A DNA stretch of 64,000 nt, taken from NCBI GenBank assembly GCA_937625935.1, contig OW569382.1:310001-374000 (forward strand). The letters run 5' to 3'. Positions 10,706 through 19,479 of this stretch are shown here, one piece after another (the stretch's first letter is position 1; each line of letters opens with the position of its first letter). A model generated the notes under the pieces. That model had not been told where the DNA came from. It searched no databases and was given only the letters and a program-made list of their open reading frames with translations. The DNA comes from Tetramitus jugosus (Eukaryota; Heterolobosea; Eutetramitea; Acrasida; Vahlkampfiidae). The translations under genes and the position numbers were made by a program.

Positions 10706-12382
10706 TTACGACTCGGGAGTTGTATCTTGTGTGTCCGCAGGTCCAGTGTTAATTTCCTTTTGTTCAGAAATCTCCAAGGGTATTGCATCTAGCACTAATT
10801 CACGAACAGAGCTTCTTGTCTTCAAAATTTCATGCACTTCTGCAACGGGTGAACACAGACCAGACATTAGCTCTGTGACGTGAGGGAACCAATTGTGCTT
10901 CTCCATCATTTCTTCAAAATGTGCGTGTGAGCTGAAGAACTTCTTGCAGCTCTCAATGGACACATTTCCCTTCTTATTCACCCTGAATATGCGATCAATA
11001 TTTACACCAACCTTGGCATAGGATAGATCATCTGTTGGTCGATTGCCCCATCCGGCAACATATGGATTACCTGGAAAAACGGATTTGATACAATCGAGTA
11101 TACTAACCTTGAATACGTCCGGTCTCTTGATGATAACTTCACGAACGAGACTCGATGATGTCTTGTTCGGTGCAGTGATCACTGGACCCATTGGTAGAGC
11201 GAGACCTCCCTGCCGCACACTCTCCAAATAGTTTCGAGTTGTTGCGAACAAGCCAATGGACCGAGCCGTGAGATACATAATCTTGTATCCTCTGACTGTA
11301 AAATTTGTGAGAACAGAGGCGACACCTGGTTGTGCATAGTCCATTCCAAGACGAGTAAAAATGTGACCACGCACATCCGATTTCGTAATGGTGCCGTCCA
11401 CATCGCTAATCACAACTTTGGAGTCATGATTCCAGAAGAAGACTCTTCCATCGACTCTCTCTCCATTGAATTCAAAGGAGATGGGTGTGATCTCTTCTGT
11501 CAGATTCATTTGAGATATAAAGTTGGAGTCTGGTGTCACAACAGCATACTCGTACGTTTCTCTCTCAATTGAATCCAGCCATCGTTCACTCCAAGTAGTT
11601 GGAGTCGATGGAGTCGCAGGCGTCGAGGGCGTCGTCGGGCTCGATACATCATATCCACCACTCGAATTCGATGGCGTCATTGGAGTAACCGTGCTATAGG
11701 ACGATGTCGGCGAAGTAGACAAGGTAGATGATTTACTACTGCCGCTCAATGAAAGCCGATTCCAGAAGGAAGTGGACGAAGGTGAATCCACCGAAGAACT
11801 ACCACCACCAGTGCTACCGCCAATGCTGCCTAAATCGCTGTTGTGAGCTGAAGTTGGTGTTTGTGCACTCGTCGGAGAACGAATCAAATGTTCACTTCCC
11901 TGATTTCTGCCCCGTAAATCATCAAACTTCTCCATGGTCATAAACCGCGGATATCGTTGGCCTTTTTCAATCACGAGCAAGCCCTGTTTTTGTTTGATCT
12001 CCCTGTAGATCAACGATGAGAAAACATCGGTGCCTTGCTCTTCTATCTCGTGTGACTCAACAGAGGAGACTGGAGGAGTTTCTTCTTGAGCTTCTTGAGT
12101 AGGTTCACCACTACCATCATCATTAGAAGACGATGAAACTGGTTTGTGAGCTATAGTCTGCTGTCTTGCATCAATAGCTTTCAAGTCTTGAAGCAAAGAG
12201 CTTGGATCATTTTGCACATGTGAGTCACGCTCCACAACAGAAGCACGACTACCTCTACCTAAGAACACCTTGACCAATTGAATCTGATGAGAACGATTAC
12301 CTCGATTGAACCGCACAAAGAAGGGAGAAGATTTGAAGGAGCCATCAGGCTGCTTCACCACAATGATATCTATACATGACAT
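10706..12382 (-). CDS. Lipin-family phosphatidate phosphatase
   Basis: Mg-dependent phosphatidic acid phosphatase producing diacylglycerol for membrane and storage lipid synthesis. The protein is 558 residues. The N-LIP start is clear (IDIIVVKQPDGSFKSSPFFVRF), but the family's usual first 20 or so residues, an amphipathic membrane-binding helix, are missing. The later part of N-LIP is also hard to follow after residue 40. A Ser/Thr/Pro-rich linker (about 85-265) may be a phosphorylation region. The C-terminal LNS2 domain carries the HAD-type catalytic motif DVDGT near residue 327 and the flanking YLTARSIG, with the GFGNRPTD-type motif seen as GWGNRPTDDLSY. The ATG follows AAAAAAC. It converges on the SUKH-like gene with a 70-bp gap. 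Confidence 0.92.
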   Translation of the reverse strand: MSCIDIIVVKQPDGSFKSSPFFVRFNRGNRSHQIQLVKVFLGRGSRASVVERDSHVQNDPSSLLQDLKAIDARQQTIAHKPVSSSSNDDGSGEPTQEAQEETPPVSSVESHEIEEQGTDVFSSLIYREIKQKQGLLVIEKGQRYPRFMTMEKFDDLRGRNQGSEHLIRSPTSAQTPTSAHNSDLGSIGGSTGGGSSSVDSPSSTSFWNRLSLSGSSKSSTLSTSPTSSYSTVTPMTPSNSSGGYDVSSPTTPSTPATPSTPTTWSERWLDSIERETYEYAVVTPDSNFISQMNLTEEITPISFEFNGERVDGRVFFWNHDSKVVISDVDGTITKSDVRGHIFTRLGMDYAQPGVASVLTNFTVRGYKIMYLTARSIGLFATTRNYLESVRQGGLALPMGPVITAPNKTSSSLVREVIIKRPDVFKVSILDCIKSVFPGNPYVAGWGNRPTDDLSYAKVGVNIDRIFRVNKKGNVSIESCKKFFSSHAHFEEMMEKHNWFPHVTELMSGLCSPVAEVHEILKTRSSVRELVLDAIPLEISEQKEINTGPADTQDTTPES

Positions 12383-13044
12383 GTTTTTTCTTGATCTTGT
12401 TGAACCGTTGAGATAAGGCCTTTGTAGCTGGAGATTACAATAGAATAAAAGCTATTACTTGTGTTGGTTGTGTTGGTTATGTTGTTATCTAAAGAAGTCT
12501 TTTGCACAAGCCAAAAAGCTTTTTCCTTTTGAACAATTCTTGAGAGCTCTGAAGCTGCAGCACTGAGTGAGTGGAGGGGAGGGTAGTGAGCCAGCCGTTA
12601 AGATATGATGAGATTGAAACAGCGATTTCAGTTCACCAAAATGACCGCCAAAAGAGGTACTCAGTTCTCAGTACCGAAGGAGGATGTTAGCTTTTGGGGA
12701 GAGTAAGATCCTGGATGCTGAAAAATCAGAGCTAATGCTTGAATTTAGACTTTGGTTAGTTGAACTGAGCCAGAGGAAGGGGTTGGGAACTGGGATGAAG
12801 CTGTAATGAGACACTCAATAATCGCGTTGTTTTTCATCCATCGAAATCTAGGAGAGGAAAAGAAAAAGCTTTTTTGTTGCAGTTCGGAGCACAATTTCAG
12901 CATGATGGGTGTCACTTTTGTTCGGGCGCACAAACAGATTGAAGTCCATCGGAAATCTGTTTATGGAACAACACCAGCGACTGTCAAGGAGATCCCTTTT
13001 GTGACACCATCCGCAACAACAAAAGACTGCAGAACAAACAGATT
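12383..13044. other. Intergenic region, divergent, no gene seen
   Basis: About 660 bp lie between the divergent starts of lipin and the HNH gene. Only short open frames are present, with no coding character, RNA gene or repeat that I recognise. It should contain both promoters. Confidence 0.5.
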
Positions 13045-13581
13045 ATGAGTTACAATTCCCGTAGAGTTTATAAACAGAGTAAAACAACAAACAATCGATA
13101 CTCCACTGGAGGCAGCTCCGCCCAGAATCATTCCAGATCTCGTGATAATCACAATGACAGATATTTGCTCGTTCGCTACAATAACTCTGGTTATCGCCAA
13201 TACCTAGACGCAAGTCCCGATGCAAAGTACCCTTGGAAATTTGTCCATAGAAGAGTCGCAGAGAAGAAGTTGAGTCGCGAGATAGCATCTGACGAGCAAG
13301 TGCACCACATCAATTCGAACAAGACTGATAATCGCCCGAATAATCTCTCAGTTCTCAACACTGATATCCATCAATACATTCATGCGAACAAAGTGGAGAG
13401 TACAGCTTGTTTTCGTTGCGGTAGCACTTCTCACTTCGCTACGGATTGCTATGCCAAACGAGATGTGTTTGGCCGTCACGTGGTCACCCAAGGAAACAAG
13501 ACAGATTACATCGAGAGCGAAAGTGAGGATGAGAGCAGTGATAGTGAGGATGAACAAACTAATGGTTCATGTTTCAGATGA
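13045..13581 (+). CDS. HNH nuclease-fold protein with CCHC zinc knuckle, apparently truncated by TGA
   Basis: The 178-residue product has a basic Ser/Asn-rich N-terminus. An HNH motif of the phage/homing-endonuclease type follows (EQVHHINSNKTDNRPNNLSVL then DIHQYIH, about residues 90-115), with paired His, Asn and later His typical of the metal-binding active site. A zinc knuckle CFRCGSTSHFATDC (CX2CX4HX4C) lies at about 125-140, then an acidic Ser-rich tail. The frame ends at TGA 13579-13581. Reading beyond it gives 21 more codons that clearly continue a second, very similar knuckle, with the TGA exactly where its second Cys should be; the next stop is 13645-13647. The protein may therefore be nonsense-truncated, or the TGA may be recoded. 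Function is unknown: nucleic-acid binding or cleavage is inferred from the domains. Confidence 0.8.
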   Translation: MSYNSRRVYKQSKTTNNRYSTGGSSAQNHSRSRDNHNDRYLLVRYNNSGYRQYLDASPDAKYPWKFVHRRVAEKKLSREIASDEQVHHINSNKTDNRPNNLSVLNTDIHQYIHANKVESTACFRCGSTSHFATDCYAKRDVFGRHVVTQGNKTDYIESESEDESSDSEDEQTNGSCFR

Positions 13582-13658
13582 GGGAGAACCTCCCACTATG
13601 CCAACTCTTGCTATGCAACAACTGATATTTATGGTAATAGATTGTGATACACTTGTAT

Positions 13659-14786
13659 TTATGGTTGTTGTTTTTTCTTCTGTCCAAGAGGTAGAGATGT
13701 TAGACTCAACAGTTGAACGATAATAGACTCTTTCTTGTTGTTGCCTAGAATGAAATAGAGTACTACTCCAATCAAACCCAACAAGAGAGCTGCCATTATA
13801 GGCGATAAGACATAGGAGACAGACATGACAAACGCAACCACAAAGAACACAACTAGTCTCCATAATAGAGTCATCTGATCCTTTGTGTTTGACACTTGTC
13901 TCTGCATGTCATCCACTTGACTCTGCAATCGTTGCAATTGCACTTGAAAATCTCTCTGTTGTTCGACAAGAGTCTTTCCACTGTTCATTGTAGCGCCACT
14001 TCTTCTCGCACTGCTCATCTTCACAAGAGTGCTTCCATTCATGGTCATCGCTGGTTTTGTTGTGACTTGCGACTGATCACTAGCTTTCAATGACGATTCG
14101 TCATTGCTCTTTTCAGCCAAATCATTTTTGTTAGTACTGTTCTGCTTATGAGCGGCTTCCTCTTTAAAATTTTCTTCTGCTTCTTCTTCTTCCTCTTCTT
14201 CTGTTCCCTCGTTGCAACTGTTCCACTCTTGATTCTTCACCAGAATGGACTCCATTCGATCCAGTAGTCTCTTGTCCTTGATCTCATTGTGATGCATCGT
14301 TACATTTTCCAACCTCGTTCGACTCTTGCACTTTTCCATGCACTGAATCAAGTAGAGACATCCATCATCCGATATCAAATTTCCATCAAAGTCCAAATCA
14401 ATAATCTCCAACTCGTTATTCCCATTGATCCACTGATGACTGAGATACTTGATTCCTGCGTCACTAATCTTGTTTTCACCCAGAGTCAAAATACTGAGAT
14501 TGCTCTTGTCTGCCACTGCATCGACAATGCACTTGAGTCCCTTGTCTGAAATTTTGTTGTTGTTGAGCTTGAGACAACCGATTGTAAAGTTTTGAGAGAG
14601 CAGTGAGGCTAGGACTTGACATCCAGAATCACCAAACTTGTTACCACTGAGATCCAGTGAGATGACACTCGTGTTGGACAGCAGTCGATCCACGAGAGCT
14701 TGTAATTGAGTCAGATCAGGGATTTTGAAGGCACAGTCCAGAGATTTGGTATTTAGGTCCAGTTCAGAAATGTTTAGCTTTCCCAT
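13659..14786 (-). CDS. Leucine-rich-repeat protein with C-terminal membrane segments
   Basis: A 375-residue protein. Four to five RNI-type leucine-rich repeats occupy about residues 25-165, for example SLDLSGNKFGDSGCQVLASLL and KLNNNKISDKGLKCIVDAV. A Glu run (EEEEEEEAEE) and a Ser/Thr linker follow, then a heptad-like helix (QQRDFQVQLQRLQSQVDDMQ) and two hydrophobic stretches near residues 307-347. The layout suggests a cytosolic LRR domain displayed on a membrane through a coiled coil and a C-terminal anchor. No signal peptide is seen. Its 3' end faces the HNH gene. LRR proteins of this type usually bind other proteins, and no specific partner can be named. Confidence 0.85.
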   Translation of the reverse strand: MGKLNISELDLNTKSLDCAFKIPDLTQLQALVDRLLSNTSVISLDLSGNKFGDSGCQVLASLLSQNFTIGCLKLNNNKISDKGLKCIVDAVADKSNLSILTLGENKISDAGIKYLSHQWINGNNELEIIDLDFDGNLISDDGCLYLIQCMEKCKSRTRLENVTMHHNEIKDKRLLDRMESILVKNQEWNSCNEGTEEEEEEEAEENFKEEAAHKQNSTNKNDLAEKSNDESSLKASDQSQVTTKPAMTMNGSTLVKMSSARRSGATMNSGKTLVEQQRDFQVQLQRLQSQVDDMQRQVSNTKDQMTLLWRLVVFFVVAFVMSVSYVLSPIMAALLLGLIGVVLYFILGNNKKESIIVQLLSLTSLPLGQKKKQQP

Positions 14787-15241
14787 TGGTTTTTATTTCT
14801 TGTGTGGTTGTGTTGTTATTGTCGTGTTTTTCTTGTTTTGTTCGCAACAAGGGAAGCTTTGGTGTGGTTATGGTGTCATCCATCTTGTTTTGGTCGTGTG
14901 TCGTCGGTAAAGTGAACTGACATCATGAAACGTTTTTCCGCTACTACGTTGAATTTTGAGATAAAATTCTCCACCGTGTGTTGTGTGAAAAACATGTATT
15001 TACTTACTTTCTGACTGAGTCTATCAATATTGCAATAGGGCGAATTGATTGAAAAACTGCGTGTTTTATTGCTCCGTTGATCCAACAGACAACTGTTGCA
15101 AATATCCATTGGGGAAGAATACTCAAAAACACGAGCACACTCACATAGATTAGCCACACGATCTTAATAGGCAAAACTATTGAATTGGATCCACATATTT
15201 TTCCCCTAGAAAATCCAATTTCTATCTCACAAGTACACAAG
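14787..15241. other. Intergenic region, divergent, no confident gene
   Basis: About 455 bp. Short minus-strand frames (for example 15004-15240) include a hydrophobic stretch but have no good ATG or recognisable family. I do not call a gene. A CTAG-ending pyrimidine tract near 15205 could be the acceptor of a 5' UTR intron of the EF-hand gene. Confidence 0.4.
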
Positions 15242-15733
15242 ATGACAACAGAACAACTCCACCGTGCAATTGACTCTCAAGAGATTATTCTAGCTCACTA
15301 CCAAGCTATTCTGAACCTGTTTCGTTGGTTTGACAAGGACAGCGATGGTTTGATTACACTGCATGATTTACAACAGTTTTTCGAAGAGTATCACGACAAT
15401 GAGGAGAAGGGCACGCTCATTTCAATGGAAGAAATGCAGAGTCTGATTCAAGAGATTAACCAGGAGGGAAAAGTATCGTTTTCAGATTTATTGACAGCAG
15501 TGAATAGTGATATACAGTCCAATATGCTCCAACTGTGCGAAAGGCAACAATTATTGAGCAATTCAGAGCTATTGGCAACAGAGATTGAACAGATTTATAC
15601 AACAGCTTTCAATAAGGTGAAGCTTTTGAATCGCATCTCAGATCGATTGCGATGTTTCTACAATTTAGAGCTTCCTGTCGTTGAGAGAGTGATACAGAAA
15701 GAACTGCAAAAGAACCACCTGATGCATGCCTGA
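15242..15733 (+). CDS. Small EF-hand calcium-binding protein
   Basis: A 163-residue protein starting at the ATG at 15242 (the frame is open upstream but has no ATG). One canonical EF-hand loop is visible, DKDSDGLITLHD near residues 36-47, with acidic residues at the coordinating positions and a Gly at loop position 6. A second, degenerate hand (NQEGKVSFSDLLTAV) follows about 45 residues later and lacks the leading Asp ligands. The remaining C-terminal half is helical (SELLATEIEQIYTTAFNKVK) and unassigned. It probably binds one calcium ion. The length and single good hand do not match calmodulin or centrin. Confidence 0.83.
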   Translation: MTTEQLHRAIDSQEIILAHYQAILNLFRWFDKDSDGLITLHDLQQFFEEYHDNEEKGTLISMEEMQSLIQEINQEGKVSFSDLLTAVNSDIQSNMLQLCERQQLLSNSELLATEIEQIYTTAFNKVKLLNRISDRLRCFYNLELPVVERVIQKELQKNHLMHA

Positions 15734-15929
15734 AGCTCTCGCCATTCAAGCTCGAAACCACGGAATAATAAAAAGGAAAATTAACCAAGAATAATCCCGT
15801 AGGATTTCGCGCCAAAAAACTTCGGGCCATTGTGAAAACACACCAACAATCACACCCTTTTCTCATCACACCTCACACAGAAAGAGTAAAGAAGAACGAC
15901 CGAACAATCTCCTCTCAACGTGAAAAACA

Positions 15930-16823
15930 ATGGCACACAATCAAGACGAAATCATCAACAACAACGACAACAATCCGGAGTTACTTCATTCCTCTCACAG
16001 CTCACCGGACCTTGCCGGTCATGGTCCGCTTTCTCCCGCCCAAAATTTACAGCTTGGTTTTTCGGAGATGACCAATGACTCATCACAGGACGATCACAAC
16101 AACAACAACAATAGCACATGTCCTGTCAAGCAACCACATGATCAAGCTCAACCAGAAGCTAAAGCTCAACAAGAACAACCAAAAGCTACACCATCAAAAG
16201 ACAAGGTTGAACCCAAGGATGAGCTACGGTTGAAACCATACGTTTACAAATCGTGCAATGCCATTGTGAGAAAGCATGGATACAAGCATGGTGCCTTCTC
16301 CTTTATTTGGAGACGTTTCTTGAGAGTTCTCTTCACTCAGTCACTGCCCATTTACCTGCCTATTCACTGCCTTCCAATCGTCCTATTCAAGAGGAAGCAA
16401 TTGGTTCAAACTCCAAAAACAGTACTTTGGTCATTGCTCAAGGCCAATGTCAAATCATGTCTCTTTTTGTCTTCTTTCCAGACATTGTTTATTGCTGTGG
16501 TTTGTCTCGGTAATTATTGCCTCAAGAATGATTCTCCGATGACTGCAGTTGTGTCTGGTCTGTTGGCACCTCTGTCCATTTTGTTTGAGAATGAGAATCG
16601 GAGGAAAGAAATGATGTTGTATTGTGTGCCTCGTGTGGGTGAGATTTTGCAGCGTCTTGGTGTCGAGAGTCAATGGTTCAATGAAATGTCATGGGACAAT
16701 GCAGTGCTTGTCTTGTTTTCATTGTCCATGGGTGTTCTCATGTACTATTATCACCGTGATTCAACGGGAAGAACAATCAAGCCATCGATTCGTTCACTGA
16801 TTTCATTGACTCTTGGTTATTAA
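15930..16823 (+). CDS. TMEM135-like multi-pass membrane protein
   Basis: A 297-residue protein. The first 95 residues are Asn/Gln/Lys/Pro-rich and probably disordered. After residue 110 there are about four hydrophobic stretches. The segment MTAVVSGLLAPLSILFENENRR closely follows the conserved ALPAGFLAGLS-type motif of TMEM135 and related Tim17-like membrane proteins, which act in peroxisomal and mitochondrial membrane and lipid homeostasis. A YHRDSTGRTIKPSIRSLI segment near the C-terminus also fits. This is an assignment by motif and layout. The protein is shorter than animal TMEM135, corresponding mainly to its C-terminal half. The start ATG lies in an AACAATGG context. Confidence 0.8.
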   Translation: MAHNQDEIINNNDNNPELLHSSHSSPDLAGHGPLSPAQNLQLGFSEMTNDSSQDDHNNNNNSTCPVKQPHDQAQPEAKAQQEQPKATPSKDKVEPKDELRLKPYVYKSCNAIVRKHGYKHGAFSFIWRRFLRVLFTQSLPIYLPIHCLPIVLFKRKQLVQTPKTVLWSLLKANVKSCLFLSSFQTLFIAVVCLGNYCLKNDSPMTAVVSGLLAPLSILFENENRRKEMMLYCVPRVGEILQRLGVESQWFNEMSWDNAVLVLFSLSMGVLMYYYHRDSTGRTIKPSIRSLISLTLGY

Positions 16824-17185
16824 ATGTGTGTGAGTGAGGTGTGGTGTGGGTATGGACATCATGGTTGGTGGTGGTTGTGTCAAACAATGATTCCTCCGAT
16901 CATTAGTAGAAACCAGATTGGATTCTTCAATGAGAATGGTTGTGCAAGGAGCACAACCATGCAATTTGGGAATATGTACACTGGTTGTCTCTTGGTATTG
17001 AGTTCAGTGATGATATCATTGAGCGAACAACGATCTAATTTAATGGTGACACAGCTCGAAGAGTTGTTATTCCAAAATTATGATAATAAATAAATGTGCA
17101 CTATTCTGGCATGCATAGGGATAATAGAATGGAGACATTGAATGGATTAACCAAAGGGAGATACTCTGAGATTGGGAAACAAGAG
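16824..17185. other. Intergenic/3' UTR region with a perfect 10-bp hairpin
   Basis: 362 bp lie between the stop of the TMEM135-like gene and the 3' end of the convergent small gene. At 16936-16960 there is an exact inverted repeat: ATGGTTGTGC, loop AAGGA, GCACAACCAT. No convincing gene is present. Confidence 0.5.
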
Positions 17186-17686
17186 TCACTGCCCCTTCAT
17201 GGCATTTCGAAGCATCATTGTCATTTGTTCGCTGCTAGTTATCGTCTTACTAAGGTCTAGAGAAAGGTCATACTCCAGCTTGTTGGTGTTCTTCCGCCGG
17301 TGAGACTTTCTATTTGGATTTGGAAAACTACCAGTGTTTCCACTCATAGAGCAGGGAATCAACTCAGGACTTTCGCTCCTGGTCAATGGAGGTAATTGTT
17401 GCTTTTGGTTCTTTCTTTTCTCCTCCCAATCGAACTGATGAGGATCCTTCTGAAAATCAGTCAAGTTCTTTAGCACTTTATTCTCCATGCTCGGATCCAA
17501 CGGCTTCAGTTTTACATTGGTCTTCGTATGAGAATCTTTTGTACATTGTGGAACTGTTGTTGAAGCTACTCCTTGTATGTTGGCAGCAATAGCTTTTGGA
17601 TACTGTCTTCCCTGACCAGAGGAAACAGGAAGAAACTTGCTCTTTTTCTTGTATACTTGAGGAGAGTCAGAAGTACTAGAGTTCAT
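17186..17686 (-). CDS. Small basic Ser/Lys/Pro-rich protein, unknown
   Basis: A 166-residue intact frame with an ATG at 17686. The composition is rich in Ser, Lys, Asn, Pro and Gln, and the protein is probably largely disordered. Short features are a DFQKDPHQFDWEEKRK helix in the middle, an RKSHRRKNTNK basic cluster (a possible nuclear signal) near residue 125, and a terminal helix SSEQMTMMLRNAMKG. No family is recognised. Codon use resembles neighbouring genes, which is the main reason to call it real. It could be a regulatory or inhibitor-type protein, but nothing in the sequence proves it. Confidence 0.6.
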   Translation of the reverse strand: MNSSTSDSPQVYKKKSKFLPVSSGQGRQYPKAIAANIQGVASTTVPQCTKDSHTKTNVKLKPLDPSMENKVLKNLTDFQKDPHQFDWEEKRKNQKQQLPPLTRSESPELIPCSMSGNTGSFPNPNRKSHRRKNTNKLEYDLSLDLSKTITSSEQMTMMLRNAMKGQ

Positions 17687-17897
17687 TCTTTGTTATCTTG
17701 ATAATCTAATTATTACTGTCTCAGTTTAGAGCTAATATATTGAACTCGGAGAACAATGTTTGGACCTTTGATTCTTGTACAGTGGAGCGAGAGAGGAAAC
17801 TTTCTGTTGTTTCCTTCCAGTTGAAACCTTGTAGACGCCTCCACAAGTTCACAAAACGACCACAAACTAGTTCGTAGCGGCGCATAGTAAAAAGTTA

Positions 17898-17968
17898 GGC
17901 TCAACCGAGAATCGAACTCGGGACCCCCAGTTTACAAGACTGGTGCACTACCGCTGTGCTATTGAGCC
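17898..17968 (-). tRNA. tRNA-Thr (TGT)
   Basis: A 71-nt intronless cloverleaf on the minus strand. Acceptor GGCTCAA/TTGAGCC pairs perfectly, the D-stem is GCAC/GTGC, the anticodon stem is CCAGT/ACTGG with loop CTTGTAA (anticodon TGT), and the T-stem is CCGAG/CTCGG with loop TTCGATT. A T-run (TTTTT) follows within 10 nt of the 3' end, suitable for Pol III termination. A retroelement copy starts about 45-67 bp upstream of the 5' end, facing away. Confidence 0.96.
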
Positions 17969-18012
17969 AGTATTTTATCGGCGGTTCTACAAATATTCCA
18001 CCGTAGGTGGGC

Positions 18013-19407
18013 CAAAAAACGCAGAAAAAACGCCGATGAAAAAACGAACACACACCCCTGTTGTTCGCGAGTATGAGAATCCACGCTATGCTGTGTGGAC
18101 CACAGCACCAAGAGGAACTGCTCCAAGCAGCAAGGAGGTCATCATCACTGGAAAGTGTGATGACTCTCCCAAGGCTGCCTTGGCCAAGAAGATTGGCTTG
18201 GATTTTGGTGATTTGCTCACCAGGGTCCAAGTCATCAAGAAGGGCCCCAAGAGGTTTGTTGCGTGGGTAACTGTTGTTGATGACAACATTTACCCATTTG
18301 TTGAATCCTTCAACCGCAACAAGAAGATGAGTGGCTGCAAGGCAGCACTCAAGCACAATGTAGATTGTGCCAAGAAGGTCGTCCTCCACGGTGTCAAAGG
18401 TAAGACGGAGGACGACATCAAGGCCATGCCTGGCACAACAAAGGTCAAGAACGTGCTCAAGAAGCACGACACCGCCTTTGTTGTGATGGAGTCCGAAACG
18501 TATGCCGAAGCTTTGCTTCGGAACGTTCAATCCATGCCAGTGGAGGTGGAAGCAAAGCGCTTCCTTCCACGCCCACGTGATCCGGTCAAGGCTGTCAGCA
18601 AGAGGCTGACCAAGATGTACCAAGAGCTACTGGCTGTGGTGGACGACCTGCGCCACCAAGTCAGTGTGTTAAAAGATATGGCTTCCGTCAACCGGATTCC
18701 CCTCGCATCCCCGTCTCCAAGGACGCCGGAGCGAATCTCCGAATTCGAACCTTCGACTCCGTCTACGACCGATGATTGGGAGTCGATCATGCCGGAGTCC
18801 CATCCCGCCACTCCAACTACGGTCACCCAAGAGCCAACCAACAACACCATTGATGAGGATGCTCGTAACAGAGCAATCCTCGAGCTAGTATTGAACACCT
18901 CCGAGGTGTTCAAGAAAGTCAAGAAAGAGATTGCTGCCCGAGCAATCATGGTGGACCGTGCAAGAAGCACAACCACCGAAGAAGATCCAGTTGAGTTGGA
19001 TCTCAGTAACCCCGACTGTGAGTTACAGAGTCCCCAACTCAACGAACACAAGAAGCGATCAGCACGTGTCACCGTTGGTGACACTGCTGCCAACAAGATC
19101 CCGGCCAGGTTGGCCAGTATCAAGTCAGGTGCTCTCCGGAGGTCCTACCAACTGGCTAGGACTACGGAGCCATCTGACCTCACCAGTGGTGCTCCAGATG
19201 GTAGTGGAGGCCCTCGCAACGAATCCCTGAAGAAGGGATCAAAACAACATTCCAAGAAGAGAATGAATCCTGTTGCGTAGGCCTGTCAATCCACTGGGCA
19301 AGCACCACATCATGTTAGGCAATTGAGAGCAGGCTTGCTCTCACGCAAAAGAAAAATAAAAGTTCCGCAACGTGGTGCGTGAGCACCATTTGTTGTATTA
19401 AAAAAAA
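18013..19407 (+). mobile_element. ORF1-only non-LTR retroelement copy (copy 1), upstream of tRNA-Thr
   Basis: This unit contains the 414-residue frame at 18036-19280 and a 3' region that ends in a run of 8 A (19400-19407). The 3' region has a hairpin GAGAGCA-GGCT-TGCTCTC (19325-19342), an AATAAA (about 19354), a second hairpin TGGTGC-GTGA-GCACCA (19373-19388) and TTGTATT before the A-run. The same order recurs at the 3' ends of the other copies in this window. There is no reverse transcriptase inside, so it appears non-autonomous. The exact 5' boundary is uncertain. A CAAAAAACGCAGAAAAA stretch at 18013-18029 is shared with the copy near tRNA-Leu and may be target rather than element. No clear target duplication was found. 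Confidence 0.75.
18036..19280 (+). CDS. Retroelement ORF1-like protein, intact
   Basis: An intact 414-residue frame from the ATG at 18036. It is related to the broken copy at 33781-34254 and to the 5'-truncated copy at 55688-56380. Shared blocks are LAKKIGLDFGDLLTRVQVIK, FVAWVTV, VLKKHDTAFVVM.SETYA, P.DP.KAV.KRLTKMY.ELL and a C-terminal QSPQLN..KKRS.R.T.GD. The KRLTKMYQELLAVVDDL stretch is a plausible coiled coil. The C-terminal half is Ser/Thr/Pro-rich and ends very basic (KKGSKQHSKKRM). There is no zinc knuckle, RRM or catalytic motif that I recognise. The most likely role is a nucleic-acid-binding first-ORF protein of a LINE-type element. A domesticated gene is possible, since this copy is uninterrupted. 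Confidence 0.75.
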   Translation: MKKRTHTPVVREYENPRYAVWTTAPRGTAPSSKEVIITGKCDDSPKAALAKKIGLDFGDLLTRVQVIKKGPKRFVAWVTVVDDNIYPFVESFNRNKKMSGCKAALKHNVDCAKKVVLHGVKGKTEDDIKAMPGTTKVKNVLKKHDTAFVVMESETYAEALLRNVQSMPVEVEAKRFLPRPRDPVKAVSKRLTKMYQELLAVVDDLRHQVSVLKDMASVNRIPLASPSPRTPERISEFEPSTPSTTDDWESIMPESHPATPTTVTQEPTNNTIDEDARNRAILELVLNTSEVFKKVKKEIAARAIMVDRARSTTTEEDPVELDLSNPDCELQSPQLNEHKKRSARVTVGDTAANKIPARLASIKSGALRRSYQLARTTEPSDLTSGAPDGSGGPRNESLKKGSKQHSKKRMNPVA

Positions 19408-19479
19408 TTCCATGCCGCTGTTTAATTCCGTTGATCAAGTTTAAGCTAAGAATATTGAAATTAATACCCTTTATTTGTC

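Noticed and set aside
16824-17093. 89-codon frame after the TMEM135-like gene
   Set aside because: It starts directly at the stop of the real gene in 3' UTR-like sequence, crosses the hairpin and has no recognisable features.
17901-18623. 240-codon minus-strand frame overlapping tRNA-Thr and ORF1 copy 1
   Set aside because: It runs antisense through a tRNA and a coding region conserved in three copies on the other strand.
18527-19123. 198-codon antisense frame inside ORF1 copy 1
   Set aside because: The plus-strand protein is the one conserved among copies.
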